Origin: Alteromonas naphthalenivorans
GTDB taxonomy: Bacteria; Pseudomonadota; Gammaproteobacteria; Enterobacterales; Alteromonadaceae
Direction: 5' to 3'
DNA length: 64,000 nt
NCBI RefSeq assembly: GCF_000213655.1
Contig: NC_015554.1
Span: forward strand, 3,844,001 to 3,908,000
The number at the start of each line of letters is the position of its first letter. Position 1 is the stretch's first letter. Positions 40,838 to 49,983 of the stretch are shown piece by piece. Under the pieces are notes generated by a model. It was not told the origin of the DNA and made no database searches. It saw only the letters and a list, made by a program, of their open reading frames with translations. Made by a program: the position numbers and the translations under genes.

Positions 40838-42111
40838 TTTACTACTTCCCGAAGCCTAGCCATGCGCTCTTGCGCATAATGATGTACATTTGGTGATAGG
40901 GTCTGCTGCGTATCAATCTTTACTACTTGGGAGAACGCGTGAAACGCCAGTGCAGATTGATGCAAACTGTCAGCACTTATCGCAGCACCTAACCACCATT
41001 TTGGCTCGAGAGGTCGCCGCTTAGTTAGCACTAAATAATCATTAAGTGACTTGTCGAACTCGCCATGTTGCTGCAGTAAATTCGCTCTAAAACTAAGTAA
41101 CTCTACAGACAGTGGGTTGCGGGGTGAAGAAACAGCCCCGTTCGCGTTTTCTATCGCTAACGTTGTTAGCCCTTGTTTCACATACAACCGCGACAACATA
41201 AGGCGAACACTGTGATCATCCGGTGAATTCACAAGCATACCTTGTAGTAAGGCCTGGGCTTGTTCTACCTGGCCGCTGGCAAATAGCAAGGACGCTAGCT
41301 TCTTCTTAACACTAATATCGGTTGGATGGCTTTGCGCTTTCTGCTGCATTAACCTGATGGCTGTGTTGTAGTCGTTATTATCAAGAGCCAAGCGCACCTG
41401 CTCGTCTATCGCAGGGGCGTTTTTATTGTTATCAATCTGCTTTGAAAAACGTGGCACTGGTGCAGACTCGGCTGTTTTTAGGCTGTCTACCGACTTTGAT
41501 ACAGTCTTCGCTACAAAGATGCCAGTAGGGCTGTTGTCTGGGTTGGAAGTAGGGTTAATGCTTGCATCAGAAGCAGCACGCGAGCTTGGGCTTTTTAAGT
41601 ATTCACCCTCGGTGGCTGTCGCCTTTTCTGAAGAGGTATCCTGTGCTACTTGGGCAGACGCCTGCATCGGTTTTGATAAATTCTGCGGCGTATTCGTGTC
41701 GTCGTTTTGCGAGAGGCTAGCTTCAACACTTCCTTTTTCAGCACTTACTTTTTCAGCACTTACTTTTTCAGCAGTTTCTTTTTCAGCTCTTTCTTTTTCG
41801 GCAGATTCAGTACTTGGTTGAGCACTTGCTGTCAGAGAAGTCGGCAATATAGCGGGGCTTGGTTCGGTTAATGACACTTCGTTTGTATCTGTTATCGGCA
41901 TTGATTCAGAGGGCAACACCGCAGATGAAACCGATGGCGCGGGGTTAAGCAGCACCCACACAGCTAACGCGATGGTGACGATAACTAACAAAAACACAAC
42001 GATAGTAAGCGCACTTACTGACTTTTTTTGTGGGGGCTCGTATCGAGCTTGCGGTTGTTCAACGCCTTCGCGAGCTTCTAGATCTTTCAGCATTTTATTC
42101 ACAACACTCAT
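40834..42111 (-). CDS. mshN: MshN, TPR-containing MSHA protein
   Basis: 425 residues from ATG 42111; 32 further codons in the open frame overlap mshM and are not conserved. MSVVNKMLKDLEARE is the usual start. A transmembrane helix follows (about 35-58), then a long Ser/Ala/Glu-rich linker that includes a five-unit 15-bp repeat encoding A-E-K-x-x, and then TPR repeats (about 240-420; LDNNDYNTAIRLMQQ, GQVEQAQALLQGML). It probably spans the periplasm as an alignment protein. ATG overlaps the mshM TGA. Confidence 0.9.
   Translation of the reverse strand: MSVVNKMLKDLEAREGVEQPQARYEPPQKKSVSALTIVVFLLVIVTIALAVWVLLNPAPSVSSAVLPSESMPITDTNEVSLTEPSPAILPTSLTASAQPSTESAEKERAEKETAEKVSAEKVSAEKGSVEASLSQNDDTNTPQNLSKPMQASAQVAQDTSSEKATATEGEYLKSPSSRAASDASINPTSNPDNSPTGIFVAKTVSKSVDSLKTAESAPVPRFSKQIDNNKNAPAIDEQVRLALDNNDYNTAIRLMQQKAQSHPTDISVKKKLASLLFASGQVEQAQALLQGMLVNSPDDHSVRLMLSRLYVKQGLTTLAIENANGAVSSPRNPLSVELLSFRANLLQQHGEFDKSLNDYLVLTKRRPLEPKWWLGAAISADSLHQSALAFHAFSQVVKIDTQQTLSPNVHHYAQERMARLREVVK
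41733..41807. repeat. 15-bp coding minisatellite, five units, in mshN
   Basis: On plus, units begin CTTTTTCAGC (CTTTTTCGGC in the last); the first two copies are identical (CTTTTTCAGCACTTA) and the next three diverge. On the coding strand they give A-E-K-x-x pentapeptides. Unit length keeps the frame, so slippage would only alter linker length. Confidence 0.9.
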
Positions 42112-43022
42112 GCCATGCCTCCAAACTCGAGTACACTGGCAAGGGTAACCGAAACCACCACACCGGCCGCTACCAAAGAAGGCCACAGGGCAAAAGAAGC
42201 GTACCAAGGCAATGTAGTGGCTTCGGTGTCAGCAATAGCCAACTTAATATGCGATACATCCACGTTGTACTTGCCTTCGCCATACGCCAGCATCATGGCC
42301 TTATGACACAGTACGTTGACCAGTCTTGGCGTCCCCTTCGTAGCCATAAACATTAATCGGCAACACGCTAAGTCGAATACCTCTTCTCCTGTGTGCCCTG
42401 CTACCACTAAACGATGTTTTACATAATGGTATATTTGGTCGGTATCCATGTGCGATAACGAATAACTGAATGTAATGCGCTGCTTTAACTGCCGCAGCTC
42501 CGGCATTGAAAGCTTTTGATTGAGCTCTGGTTGCCCAAATAACACCACCTGCAATAATTTACGGCTTTCTGTCTCTAAGTTAGTCATCAACCGAAGTGCT
42601 TCAATACTTTCTACCGGTAACGCTTGCGCTTCATCAATCACCAAAACAGCACTGCGATGCTGGGCATTAATATCGATAAGTCGCTCTTGAATACATTGGG
42701 TGAAACGCTGCTGATCGCAGGTTTGCCCTATATCTACTCCTAACTCACTTGCCACTGCACGGCGCAACTCGTCTGGGCTTAAAAGAGGGTTAGGAATATA
42801 GGCTGATTGAAAATGCGCGGGCAATTCATTAAGAAATTTCCGGCAAATAAGGGTTTTGCCTGTACCGACTTCACCAGTCACTTTGATAAAGCCCTCACCA
42901 GATTTAAGCGCAGTGAGTAACACCTCACTGGCTTCAATATGACTGGGTAGGCCATAAAAAAAACTGGTATGTGGCGTTAAAGTAAAAGGTAGCTCTCTAA
43001 TGCCAAAATGATACAAATACAT
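42108..43022 (-). CDS. mshM: MshM, AAA ATPase (ExeA-like)
   Basis: 304 residues from ATG 43022 with a GGAT element upstream; the open frame extends seven codons more into mshL. MYLYHFGIRELPFTLTPHTSFFYGL is the family start. Walker A is GEVGTGKTL and Walker B AVLVIDEAQALP, as in ExeA/GspA proteins that help insert the secretin. A C-terminal transmembrane helix (WPSLVAAGVVVSVTLASVL) is present. Confidence 0.93.
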   Translation of the reverse strand: MYLYHFGIRELPFTLTPHTSFFYGLPSHIEASEVLLTALKSGEGFIKVTGEVGTGKTLICRKFLNELPAHFQSAYIPNPLLSPDELRRAVASELGVDIGQTCDQQRFTQCIQERLIDINAQHRSAVLVIDEAQALPVESIEALRLMTNLETESRKLLQVVLFGQPELNQKLSMPELRQLKQRITFSYSLSHMDTDQIYHYVKHRLVVAGHTGEEVFDLACCRLMFMATKGTPRLVNVLCHKAMMLAYGEGKYNVDVSHIKLAIADTEATTLPWYASFALWPSLVAAGVVVSVTLASVLEFGGMA

Positions 43023-43024
43023 AC

Positions 43025-44698
43025 TTAATCCACATACAACCAATCAACCATATTTTGGCGACTGGTTTCAAGTTGCTGTTCGAACGTGTCGTGTCCTACA
43101 ACAGTGGGTTTGAGTAAAATAATAAGTTCTTTTTTTGTTTCGCTAACTTGGCGATTTTTGAACAATTCACCAAACAAGGGAATGTCACCCAGTAATGGCG
43201 TTTTTGATACCACATCGGTTTGACTGGTTTGCATTAAGCCACCTATCACCACAATTTCGCCAGAACCAGCACGAATTATAGTGTCTGACTCTCGAATGGT
43301 GCTTTGTGCCAATGGCAATACAATTTGCTCATCATCCATAGTCACAACTTTTTGCTGCTCAGCAGTTTCAATCACCGATGGGTGAACATGCAATAGTACC
43401 GTGCCTTTGTCATCAATTTGCGGTGTTACATCTAGTGCAATGCCCGAGAAAAAGGGGGTAAGTTCAATATCCGGTGATATAGACGTTGTAGTGCTGGTTA
43501 CCGTGCTGTCGCTTGACACATCAGTGACAAAATATTCATCGTCACCTACTTTTATAACCGCTTTTTGATTATTAATAGCGGTCACCCGGGGGCTAGAAAG
43601 TACTTGTACATTCCCTTGAGTAGACAGTAATGACAGCACGCCTGAGAAGTCTTTGTTCAAAAAAGCGAGGCTTGTCACGCCACCCAAAGTAGCGCTGATG
43701 TCATTGCCTAACGTGCCAGCAGTGGTTGAAAGTGAAAAGTCTGTATTGCCGGTGTTGGCCAATATTTCATTCCAATTAATACCCTGCTGATAACCGTCAT
43801 TCAGTTCAACTTCTAAAATACGGGCTTCCAAAATAACTTGCTTAGTTAAGTTCGCTTCTGAGGTCTTCAAAAAGCGGCGTATATCAGACAATTCATCAGG
43901 CATAGCCCGCACAGTAACTAAGCTTGCTTGCGGAGTAACAAATACAGCACGGCCGTTTTCCTTACCTACCATAGCTTCAAGACTAACCTTCAAGTCGGCC
44001 CAAAAGTCGGTTTCAGTGCGAGTGTTTATCGTTGTGCCGTTAGTATTGCTGTTGTTTTGACTTCCGTAGCTTTCGGAACTGCTGAAGTTGCCACTGTACG
44101 AGCCCGAAGAAGAACCATTGTTGTTATTTTGATTATTATTTTGCGTTACACCGCCGGAGGTAATACTGGTTTGAGTTGCCCCGTTTCGCTGCATGTAGAG
44201 GTAATTCACAGCAAAGGTTTCAGTACGCATACCTGCAGCGCGCACTTTAAACACCGTTCCTGAGCGCGCAATGTCATAGCCATATAAGTCACTGAGTAGT
44301 GACATAACTTCATCTATTGTAACTTGCTTGAGTTGCAGCGATACCGACCCAGTTACTTGCGGATGAATAGCAACACTGTAAGGCGTACCTTCAACCAAGC
44401 CTGCGAAAAAGGCGCTGATAGGCACACTTTGCGCGTTAACGTCGAAACGTTGTGGGCCGAACAAGCTGTTAGTTGAAGACACACTTTCGGGTGCTGCCAA
44501 TGCAGCTGATACCGCAGAGGGAATGGGCACTGGGGTATTTAGTTGTGAAGATTTACGCGCTTTTTCTGCATCAATTTGTTCTTGTAAGTTTTGTTCAACT
44601 TTTGACACAAGCTGCTGCTGAGGCTCTGATGTACTCTGACAACCGGCCATCGCTAAAGATATGCTTAATACTCCAAACAGACGGGGTAACTTGCCCAT
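43025..44698 (-). CDS. mshL: MshL, MSHA outer-membrane secretin
   Basis: 557 residues from ATG 44698, preceded by AGAGGATC and 1 bp after the mshK stop. A lipoprotein signal ends in LAMAGC. An STN domain (about 75-150), an N1-type domain interrupted by an Asn/Ser/Gly-rich loop (NNNQNNNNGSSSGSYSG) and the secretin barrel (VLSSPRVTAINNQKAVIKVG; GEIVVIGGLMQTSQTD) follow. It forms the outer-membrane pore for the pilus. The Asn/Ser loop resembles that of other MshL proteins. Confidence 0.95.
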   Translation of the reverse strand: MGKLPRLFGVLSISLAMAGCQSTSEPQQQLVSKVEQNLQEQIDAEKARKSSQLNTPVPIPSAVSAALAAPESVSSTNSLFGPQRFDVNAQSVPISAFFAGLVEGTPYSVAIHPQVTGSVSLQLKQVTIDEVMSLLSDLYGYDIARSGTVFKVRAAGMRTETFAVNYLYMQRNGATQTSITSGGVTQNNNQNNNNGSSSGSYSGNFSSSESYGSQNNSNTNGTTINTRTETDFWADLKVSLEAMVGKENGRAVFVTPQASLVTVRAMPDELSDIRRFLKTSEANLTKQVILEARILEVELNDGYQQGINWNEILANTGNTDFSLSTTAGTLGNDISATLGGVTSLAFLNKDFSGVLSLLSTQGNVQVLSSPRVTAINNQKAVIKVGDDEYFVTDVSSDSTVTSTTTSISPDIELTPFFSGIALDVTPQIDDKGTVLLHVHPSVIETAEQQKVVTMDDEQIVLPLAQSTIRESDTIIRAGSGEIVVIGGLMQTSQTDVVSKTPLLGDIPLFGELFKNRQVSETKKELIILLKPTVVGHDTFEQQLETSRQNMVDWLYVD

Positions 44699-44699
44699 T

Positions 44700-45041
44700 T
44701 TACAGATCCTCTGATACATTTTTTTTAATTGTTGTTATTGGCGCGAGAGACAATACAGTTCGTACAGGCTTGGCATAACGGTTTTTCAAAATTACTACGG
44801 TATTCTTAGTGATGCTTTCTACTTTGCCGTCGGCGATATCATCCCCTTCCCTGACCACTTTATTATTAATAATGGCATGCTTACTTTGCGCAGAATACAT
44901 GATGGCGCTTAAGGAAAACTCCCCTTGCTGCGTAGCACCAATGCCTGTCATTTTGGTATTCCCAGGACGAGTTGGGTCTTGCTGTGCAAACAACAAAAAT
45001 GAGCTAAAAGTGAGCACTATTGTTAGTATTAGTTTAAACAC
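44700..45041 (-). CDS. mshK: MshK, MSHA biogenesis protein (PilP-like)
   Basis: 113 residues. A signal peptide ends in LFA before QQDPTRPGN, a motif shared with GspC/PilP-like proteins; the rest is a small beta domain (LSAIMYSAQSKHAIINNKVVREGD). It probably links the inner-membrane complex to the secretin MshL. The start overlaps mshJ by 8 bases. Confidence 0.88.
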   Translation of the reverse strand: MFKLILTIVLTFSSFLLFAQQDPTRPGNTKMTGIGATQQGEFSLSAIMYSAQSKHAIINNKVVREGDDIADGKVESITKNTVVILKNRYAKPVRTVLSLAPITTIKKNVSEDL

Positions 45042-45678
45042 GGATAAATGTCCTTTGCGTGCTAACGGTATAAAACTCTATTGTCACTTTTCCGTTAGGG
45101 TAATCGCTGACTTGGTAATCCATCGCTTCCCAATAAAGCTTTATATTTTCTTTTTGAGCACGTTGAAGAAAGTCTCTGATATCAAAATAGCTACCGCTGA
45201 ACGTTAAGGTTAGGCCGTGTCGATAAAGCGTAAGCGCCGATAAGTCTTCACGCCCTGCAAATATATTAACAGGCGCAATAGTTGCCATAGATTCCAAGCG
45301 CACTTGTTGTGCATCATCAAACATACGACTAACCAACGCTGGCATTTCATCAGGGGTGACTAGGGTTTTAAGTTCATCTCTAAATCGCCGTTCCAATATC
45401 GCATCTTTTTCTTCTAATTCTGCAATGCTTGATATCAAGGCCTTGTCGGGATCCTCTTCTAGCGCTTCGAGATAAATTTGCAATTGCTGGCTTAACGAAG
45501 AGGTTTGCGTGGCTTCAGACGCAAGCCTTCTTTGAATCGATTGCGACTTTTTCCAAAGTGGTTCGATGAAAAACGTGAAACCAACAAGTACTATCACCAC
45601 TAAGCCCGCGACGAAGAGCATGATGAGTTCTCGAGGGCTCATGGCGGCCAGTTTACTGTTCAAGCTATCTTTGCTCAT
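45034..45678 (-). CDS. mshJ: MshJ, PilO-like MSHA protein
   Basis: 214 residues. One transmembrane helix (about 17-38, LIMLFVAGLVVIVLVGFTFF) is followed by a coiled coil and a ferredoxin-like domain (LTFSGSYFDIRDFLQRAQKENIKLYWEAMDYQV), the PilO/GspM arrangement. It should pair with the PilN-like protein encoded just upstream. ATG overlaps that gene's TGA. Confidence 0.9.
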   Translation of the reverse strand: MSKDSLNSKLAAMSPRELIMLFVAGLVVIVLVGFTFFIEPLWKKSQSIQRRLASEATQTSSLSQQLQIYLEALEEDPDKALISSIAELEEKDAILERRFRDELKTLVTPDEMPALVSRMFDDAQQVRLESMATIAPVNIFAGREDLSALTLYRHGLTLTFSGSYFDIRDFLQRAQKENIKLYWEAMDYQVSDYPNGKVTIEFYTVSTQRTFIRV

Positions 45679-46304
45679 TCTGGTGCCACCTCAACGTCTT
45701 CATCAGCTGGCTCACTGAGTAACTCAAACGACAACACGCCATTTGGATTGCCATCCTTGTTGATATCACGGCTTAATTTAATGACTTCAAATTCTTTTTC
45801 TTCAAAGTAGGTAGCGTTTCCTAGTCGTTTTAACCACGCTGGCAGCGCACCTGGGTCGTTTACTTTGCCATATAATGACAATCGCTCACTGCGCACTACA
45901 AATCGCGTTAACCATAGAGAACCGTCTGCAACATCGGCAAAACCATTTAAGGCTTGGTAAAATGGCGCCTGCTCTCGAGTTTCTTGCCCACTCAATTCTT
46001 CTATAAGTAATGTTTTTTGGCTGACCGAAAGGTTTAACGTTTCGTGTTCTTCAGATAAAACTTGTGATGGCTTTCGTTCAGCTAATTGAGATTTCGCCAT
46101 GGCTAACTCTTCATCAAGCTGGATAGTTCGCTCTTGCGCTTGGTTTAACACTGCACTTTGTTTTTGAACCGTCGCGCTCAACCTCATGGTAACTAGCACG
46201 ACTATCAGCAATGTAAGTAACCACACTACGAGCATTGTGCCTACGTTCAACCAGCGAAACTCCGGTTTAAACTCTGGCCAATAGAGGTTAATCCGCTGTC
46301 TCAT
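45675..46304 (-). CDS. PilN-like MSHA protein (MshI2)
   Basis: 209 residues from ATG 46304, whose ATGA overlaps the mshI stop; the open frame begins 20 codons earlier inside mshI. MRQRINLYWPEFKP is the PilN-type cytoplasmic tag that binds the PilM-like MshI, followed by a transmembrane helix (about 23-45), coiled coil and a small periplasmic domain. Some genomes call this MshI2. Confidence 0.88.
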   Translation of the reverse strand: MRQRINLYWPEFKPEFRWLNVGTMLVVWLLTLLIVVLVTMRLSATVQKQSAVLNQAQERTIQLDEELAMAKSQLAERKPSQVLSEEHETLNLSVSQKTLLIEELSGQETREQAPFYQALNGFADVADGSLWLTRFVVRSERLSLYGKVNDPGALPAWLKRLGNATYFEEKEFEVIKLSRDINKDGNPNGVLSFELLSEPADEDVEVAPE

Positions 46305-47284
46305 TTCAGCTCTCCTGTAGTACTCATAGTAGGAGGTGCTATAGGTTGTGGAACCAGTGCACAAAACGCAGCACTTAAGCTCACCAAGTTCAGCCGATAA
46401 ACATCAATGTCTTCGCTAACTTGAATAGGCGAAATTAACTGGTCGATTTGTGCCGGAATTAACTGACTGAGCTGCATCTTAAGCGTAGTAGAATGCGGGG
46501 AGTCTAACCGAAATAAAACCGACCGGATGGGCGGTTGGCGCAACTGACTTTCAAAGTGGTCCATAGAACGTTGAATTTGCACACCCAAATTATCAAGCAG
46601 TCCCATTTCCAATTCTTCTTGGGAAAACGAGCCAATATTTTCAAAACCTTTTAACCGCCGAGAAGAATAAAGGTTTCCATCTTTAACCACATTTAAAACC
46701 ACTTCTTCACCGGCTTCTTGTGTTAACAGTACGGTGGCGCTTTCCATTGACGGCATGAGCTCGCATAGCGCTAATTCAGCAGTCGTGATTTCTTTTAAAG
46801 TGACATCGGCAAATTGGATATGGCTGACAACATCAGCAATGACAGAGCGAGGTAACGCGAATACGTTTACCTTGTTAGTGCCTGCAAGAGGCACGGGCAA
46901 ATCGACATAATCAAATACATAGGCTTTGTCGCTACCCAATATTTCGGCAACAGACCATTGCAGTGCGCCGTGAACTTCGTTGTCCTCAACATTTGGCCGG
47001 TCTAGTTGTAACGCGTTGTACCAACTGTGAGACATACACACGCACGTTGAAATACCAAGAAGGTTTTTTTCCTTTAGCCAAGTATGAAGCTTTTCACCCC
47101 ATTTTTCTGGTGTTACCGTTTCTTCGTCAACTAAAACTATTGAATCTTGCTCACGCTTTACGATGCAGAAGGATACAGACTCAGCGTCTACAGAAACGCC
47201 GAGCACATGGTGCTTGGGAACACGTCTAAATTTCTGCTTTAGGTATTGGCGCCATCCAATGTGCATCGTAAAATCTTTGACCAT
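46301..47284 (-). CDS. mshI: MshI, PilM-like MSHA protein
   Basis: 327 residues, soluble and actin-like in the PilM manner (HVLGVSVDAESVSFCIVKRE; GALQWSVAEILG). ATG at 47284 has no strong ribosome site; ATG at 47266 (MHIGW) is an alternative. It is the first gene of the MSHA run, so the promoter should lie in the 74-bp gap upstream. In Vibrio mshH precedes it; here a histidine phosphatase gene does. Confidence 0.88.
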   Translation of the reverse strand: MVKDFTMHIGWRQYLKQKFRRVPKHHVLGVSVDAESVSFCIVKREQDSIVLVDEETVTPEKWGEKLHTWLKEKNLLGISTCVCMSHSWYNALQLDRPNVEDNEVHGALQWSVAEILGSDKAYVFDYVDLPVPLAGTNKVNVFALPRSVIADVVSHIQFADVTLKEITTAELALCELMPSMESATVLLTQEAGEEVVLNVVKDGNLYSSRRLKGFENIGSFSQEELEMGLLDNLGVQIQRSMDHFESQLRQPPIRSVLFRLDSPHSTTLKMQLSQLIPAQIDQLISPIQVSEDIDVYRLNLVSLSAAFCALVPQPIAPPTMSTTGELK

Positions 47285-47358
47285 GAATAATTGTGTTATT
47301 ACAACAAAGTAATAACAATAGCACCAGTAGACGAAAGTTGTTTATTTTTAAGAATATT

Positions 47359-47907
47359 TCAATTTTTTATTAAACGCGTCACACCCCAATAACCGTTATT
47401 TTTCTCCGTTATTTCCCAGCCTCTTTTAGCCAGAAGAATGCGAATATAACGATTACTCATGCCGTGTCCAAACACAACAATTTGAGCGTGCTGTTCGGCT
47501 TTCTTTTCGAGTTCCTTTGCCGCTTTACCCACGCGATTTTTAGCCTCAACGAAAGACTCAAACCGCCCCGCTTTCCCGCAAATCCACATTAGCCTGTTTA
47601 ATAAAACCCAATGCCACGCTTTTAATCTTAGCGGTAGCCTGTAGTAGGGTATATCCATTTCTTTTAATTCGGGAATAACGTCAACTGCGGGCTCGCCCAT
47701 ATAATAGTTCGCCGAGAGCTGCGCTCTTTTAAGCGGGCTAGCAATGATGTGATGCGCGGCAAATTCGCGCTTTTCATTTGGGTAATGGGCGCTGTCTAAA
47801 GGTGACTGATTGTACTGGCGAACCCAATTGGTAAATTCACCCGCACTTAATTTATTGTTGTGAGCAGACAACGGCTTTCCGTGCCGAATTAGAATTATTT
47901 CCTTCAT
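47359..47907 (-). CDS. Histidine phosphatase family protein
   Basis: 182 residues. The phosphoacceptor motif LIRHGKP at residues 7-13 (Arg8-His9-Gly10) and the second His in VVFGHGMSNR mark the phosphoglycerate-mutase-like (SixA/PhoE) superfamily. A basic middle part (RLKAWHWVLLNRLMW) is not typical of sugar phosphatases. The substrate is unknown. It is on the same strand as glpD but a terminator lies between, so it is probably transcribed on its own. Confidence 0.85.
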   Translation of the reverse strand: MKEIILIRHGKPLSAHNNKLSAGEFTNWVRQYNQSPLDSAHYPNEKREFAAHHIIASPLKRAQLSANYYMGEPAVDVIPELKEMDIPYYRLPLRLKAWHWVLLNRLMWICGKAGRFESFVEAKNRVGKAAKELEKKAEQHAQIVVFGHGMSNRYIRILLAKRGWEITEKNNGYWGVTRLIKN

Positions 47908-47981
47908 CCTATCTTCCTCTATATGAATAGCTTTAAAACCAGTAGACCAACTATATCGCTGTAGTTAAGTATTTTGGACAT

Positions 47982-48022
47982 AAAAAAGCCCGCACTTTGT
48001 GAAATAAAGATACGGGCTTTTT
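47982..48022 (-). terminator. Intrinsic terminator after glpD
   Basis: On minus, AAAAAGCCCG, a 20-base AT-rich loop, then CGGGCTTTTTTA. The stem is short but both arms are flanked by A/U runs. It lies 20 bp after the glpD stop. Confidence 0.75.
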
Positions 48023-48041
48023 AAGATTCTATATTGAATAT

Positions 48042-49568
48042 CTACGCAGATTGCTGCATATCGACACTTTTAGACACTTGAGTCGTTATATAGCTTTCTA
48101 AGTTGGTTTGCTCGCTCTGGCTTAAACGTAAACCATGCTTAGTTCGGCGCCAAATGACGTCTTCAAGAGACATTGCCCATTCGTGATCAATAAGGTAGTC
48201 CACTTCTGCTTGGTACATGTCGGCACCAAAGTTCTCACCCATGCTGCCTAAATCTGCTTTTCCTTCAAGAAACTTAACGCACAACATGCCGTATTGACGC
48301 GCATAGCGAACCCCTACCGATTCAGGTAACCATGGGTAGTCTTGTTGTAGCTGTTTAATTAAATCTGCTTTATTGGTGAAAGCGCCACCCGGAAGCGCTA
48401 CATTTTTGGTCCACGCTTTACCTGCCTTTGGAAACAGGCTAGTTAACTTATCTACTGCATGCTCAGACAATTTTCTGTAAGTAGTAATTTTTCCACCGAA
48501 AATATTAAGCAATATTGGCGAAGACTCAGTGCCGCTTAGCTCTACTTTATAATCGCGCGTTAACTCTTGCGCAGACGCATTTTTTTCTTCAAGTAATGGG
48601 CGCACGCCACTGTAGCTATGAACAATATCACTTTCGTCAATTTTGGTTTTAAAATACGTATTAACAACATCAATAAGATATTCAGTTTCAGCTTCAGAAA
48701 TAGCGGCTTGCGATGGCTCACCAACATAGTTCTCATCGGTAGTACCAACGAGTGAAAAGTCATCTTCGTAAGGAATAACAAAAACAATACGGCCGTCTTT
48801 ATTTTGAAGAATATAAGCTTCTTCTGTGTCGTACAATTTAGGCACAATAAAATGACTGCCCTTCACCATACGCATCGCATTTGGGTTTTTAGTGTCGGCA
48901 AGTCTATCTAGGAATGAAACAGCCCATGGCCCAGCAGCGTTAACCACAGCCTTGGCATTGATTGTAAACGTTTTCCCTAATGCGTCTTTTAAAGTCACTT
49001 TCCATAACTTGTCTTGCTTCTCGGCACTAATACATTCAGTGCGGGTATAGATGCTAGCACCTTTATCTTGCGCTGCTAACGCATTCAATACCACTAAACG
49101 AGCATCATCTACCCAACCATCTGAGTACTCAAAACACGTTGTAATATCATTCACCAAGGGGCCTGTCGGTGACGTAGACATTTTCTTTGAGCGCGGTAAT
49201 ACATTACGTTTGGCTAGTGAATCGTACATAAACAGGCCAATTCGAATCATCCATGCGGGACGAAGATGCTTTTGATGAGGTAAACGAAAACGTAAAGGCC
49301 ACATGATATGTGGGGCTTTTTCCAATAGCACTTCACGCTCAGCGAGCGCTTCTTTCACAAGGCGGAACTCATAATGCTCTAAATAGCGTAAACCACCATG
49401 TATTAACTTGCTGCTAGAGGAAGACGTTGCACCTGCAAGATCGCCTTTTTCACATAGTGCTACCGAAAGTCCGCGGCCGGCTGCATCTAATGCTACTCCG
49501 GCACCATTTACACCGCCGCCAACCACTAAAACGTCAACGGTTTGTGTACTATTTGTATTTTGATTCAT
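48042..49568 (-). CDS. glpD: GlpD, aerobic glycerol-3-phosphate dehydrogenase
   Basis: 508 residues from ATG 49568, preceded by AAAGGGGCGAG; the open frame goes 20 codons further without support. The FAD-binding motif is VVGGGVNGAGVALDAAGRGL near the N-terminus, followed by TSSSSSKLIHGGLRYLEH and the C-terminal DAO-associated domain (EVDYLIDHEWAMSLEDVIWRRTKHGL). It oxidises glycerol-3-phosphate to DHAP at the inner membrane and feeds electrons to quinones. GlpR-like half sites lie about 70-90 bp upstream. Confidence 0.97.
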   Translation of the reverse strand: MNQNTNSTQTVDVLVVGGGVNGAGVALDAAGRGLSVALCEKGDLAGATSSSSSKLIHGGLRYLEHYEFRLVKEALAEREVLLEKAPHIMWPLRFRLPHQKHLRPAWMIRIGLFMYDSLAKRNVLPRSKKMSTSPTGPLVNDITTCFEYSDGWVDDARLVVLNALAAQDKGASIYTRTECISAEKQDKLWKVTLKDALGKTFTINAKAVVNAAGPWAVSFLDRLADTKNPNAMRMVKGSHFIVPKLYDTEEAYILQNKDGRIVFVIPYEDDFSLVGTTDENYVGEPSQAAISEAETEYLIDVVNTYFKTKIDESDIVHSYSGVRPLLEEKNASAQELTRDYKVELSGTESSPILLNIFGGKITTYRKLSEHAVDKLTSLFPKAGKAWTKNVALPGGAFTNKADLIKQLQQDYPWLPESVGVRYARQYGMLCVKFLEGKADLGSMGENFGADMYQAEVDYLIDHEWAMSLEDVIWRRTKHGLRLSQSEQTNLESYITTQVSKSVDMQQSA

Positions 49569-49638
49569 GTTCTCGCCCCTTTCGGCTTCACTAGCATGCT
49601 GGCTATTTGACAACCAAAAAGAAAACATGTCAACACAA

Positions 49639-49660
49639 AACGAATATTAACGAACATTAT
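49639..49660 (-). promoter_or_regulatory. Putative GlpR half sites upstream of glpD
   Basis: On plus, ACGAATATTA is followed directly by ACGAACATTA, two near-identical 10-mers. On minus the first 12 bases AATGTTCGTTAA match the GlpR consensus half, but the second half is in direct rather than inverted orientation. The site lies 70-90 bp before the glpD ATG. Confidence 0.5.
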
Positions 49661-49700
49661 TGCTCATTTTTAACCTACGCAATTAAAGCACTGGTTCAAC

Positions 49701-49848
49701 ATAGCCCCATGGTTTCAGATAAAAGTTTGATGTATAGCTTTTGCAGGTATTAGGTATGCCTACTGTTATGCATAGCCCCATCTTTTCAGATAAAAGTTTG
49801 ATATACAGCTTTTGCAGGTATTAGGTATGCCTACTGTTATGCATAGCC
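49701..49848. repeat. 71-bp tandem duplication upstream of glpD
   Basis: Two 71-bp copies, 49701-49771 and 49772-49842, differ at four positions (11, 12, 32 and 35), and the first six bases of a third copy (ATAGCC) follow. The unit contains TTCAGATAAAAGTTTGAT and GCAGGTATTAGGTATGCC. No coding capacity is apparent. It lies between the glpD promoter and glpR end. Confidence 0.95.
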
Positions 49849-49983
49849 GTAAGCTTACTTAACCATAGCAGTTAATACATGGGTAACAAGGATGGCGCGC
49901 CGTTACAACAATGCTGGGCAGCATGCTGTTTTGGAAGTAGATAGTAAACTGATAAGTGACTACTAAGGTTATAAGTTGGCCGT

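Larger units (their letters stand above)
49569..49983. other. Intergenic region glpD-glpR
   Basis: This 415-bp stretch lies upstream of glpD and downstream of glpR. It holds two direct GlpR-like half sites near 49639-49660 and a 71-bp tandem duplication at 49701-49848, both listed separately. No convincing small gene was seen; a 65-codon minus-strand frame at 49872-50069 overlaps glpR and lacks coding character. Confidence 0.6.

Noticed and set aside
48965..48980. GTAAACGTTTTCCC inside glpD as a further LacI-type operator
   Set aside because: It lies in coding sequence well inside the gene; the octamer AAACGTTT also occurs elsewhere in coding parts by chance.
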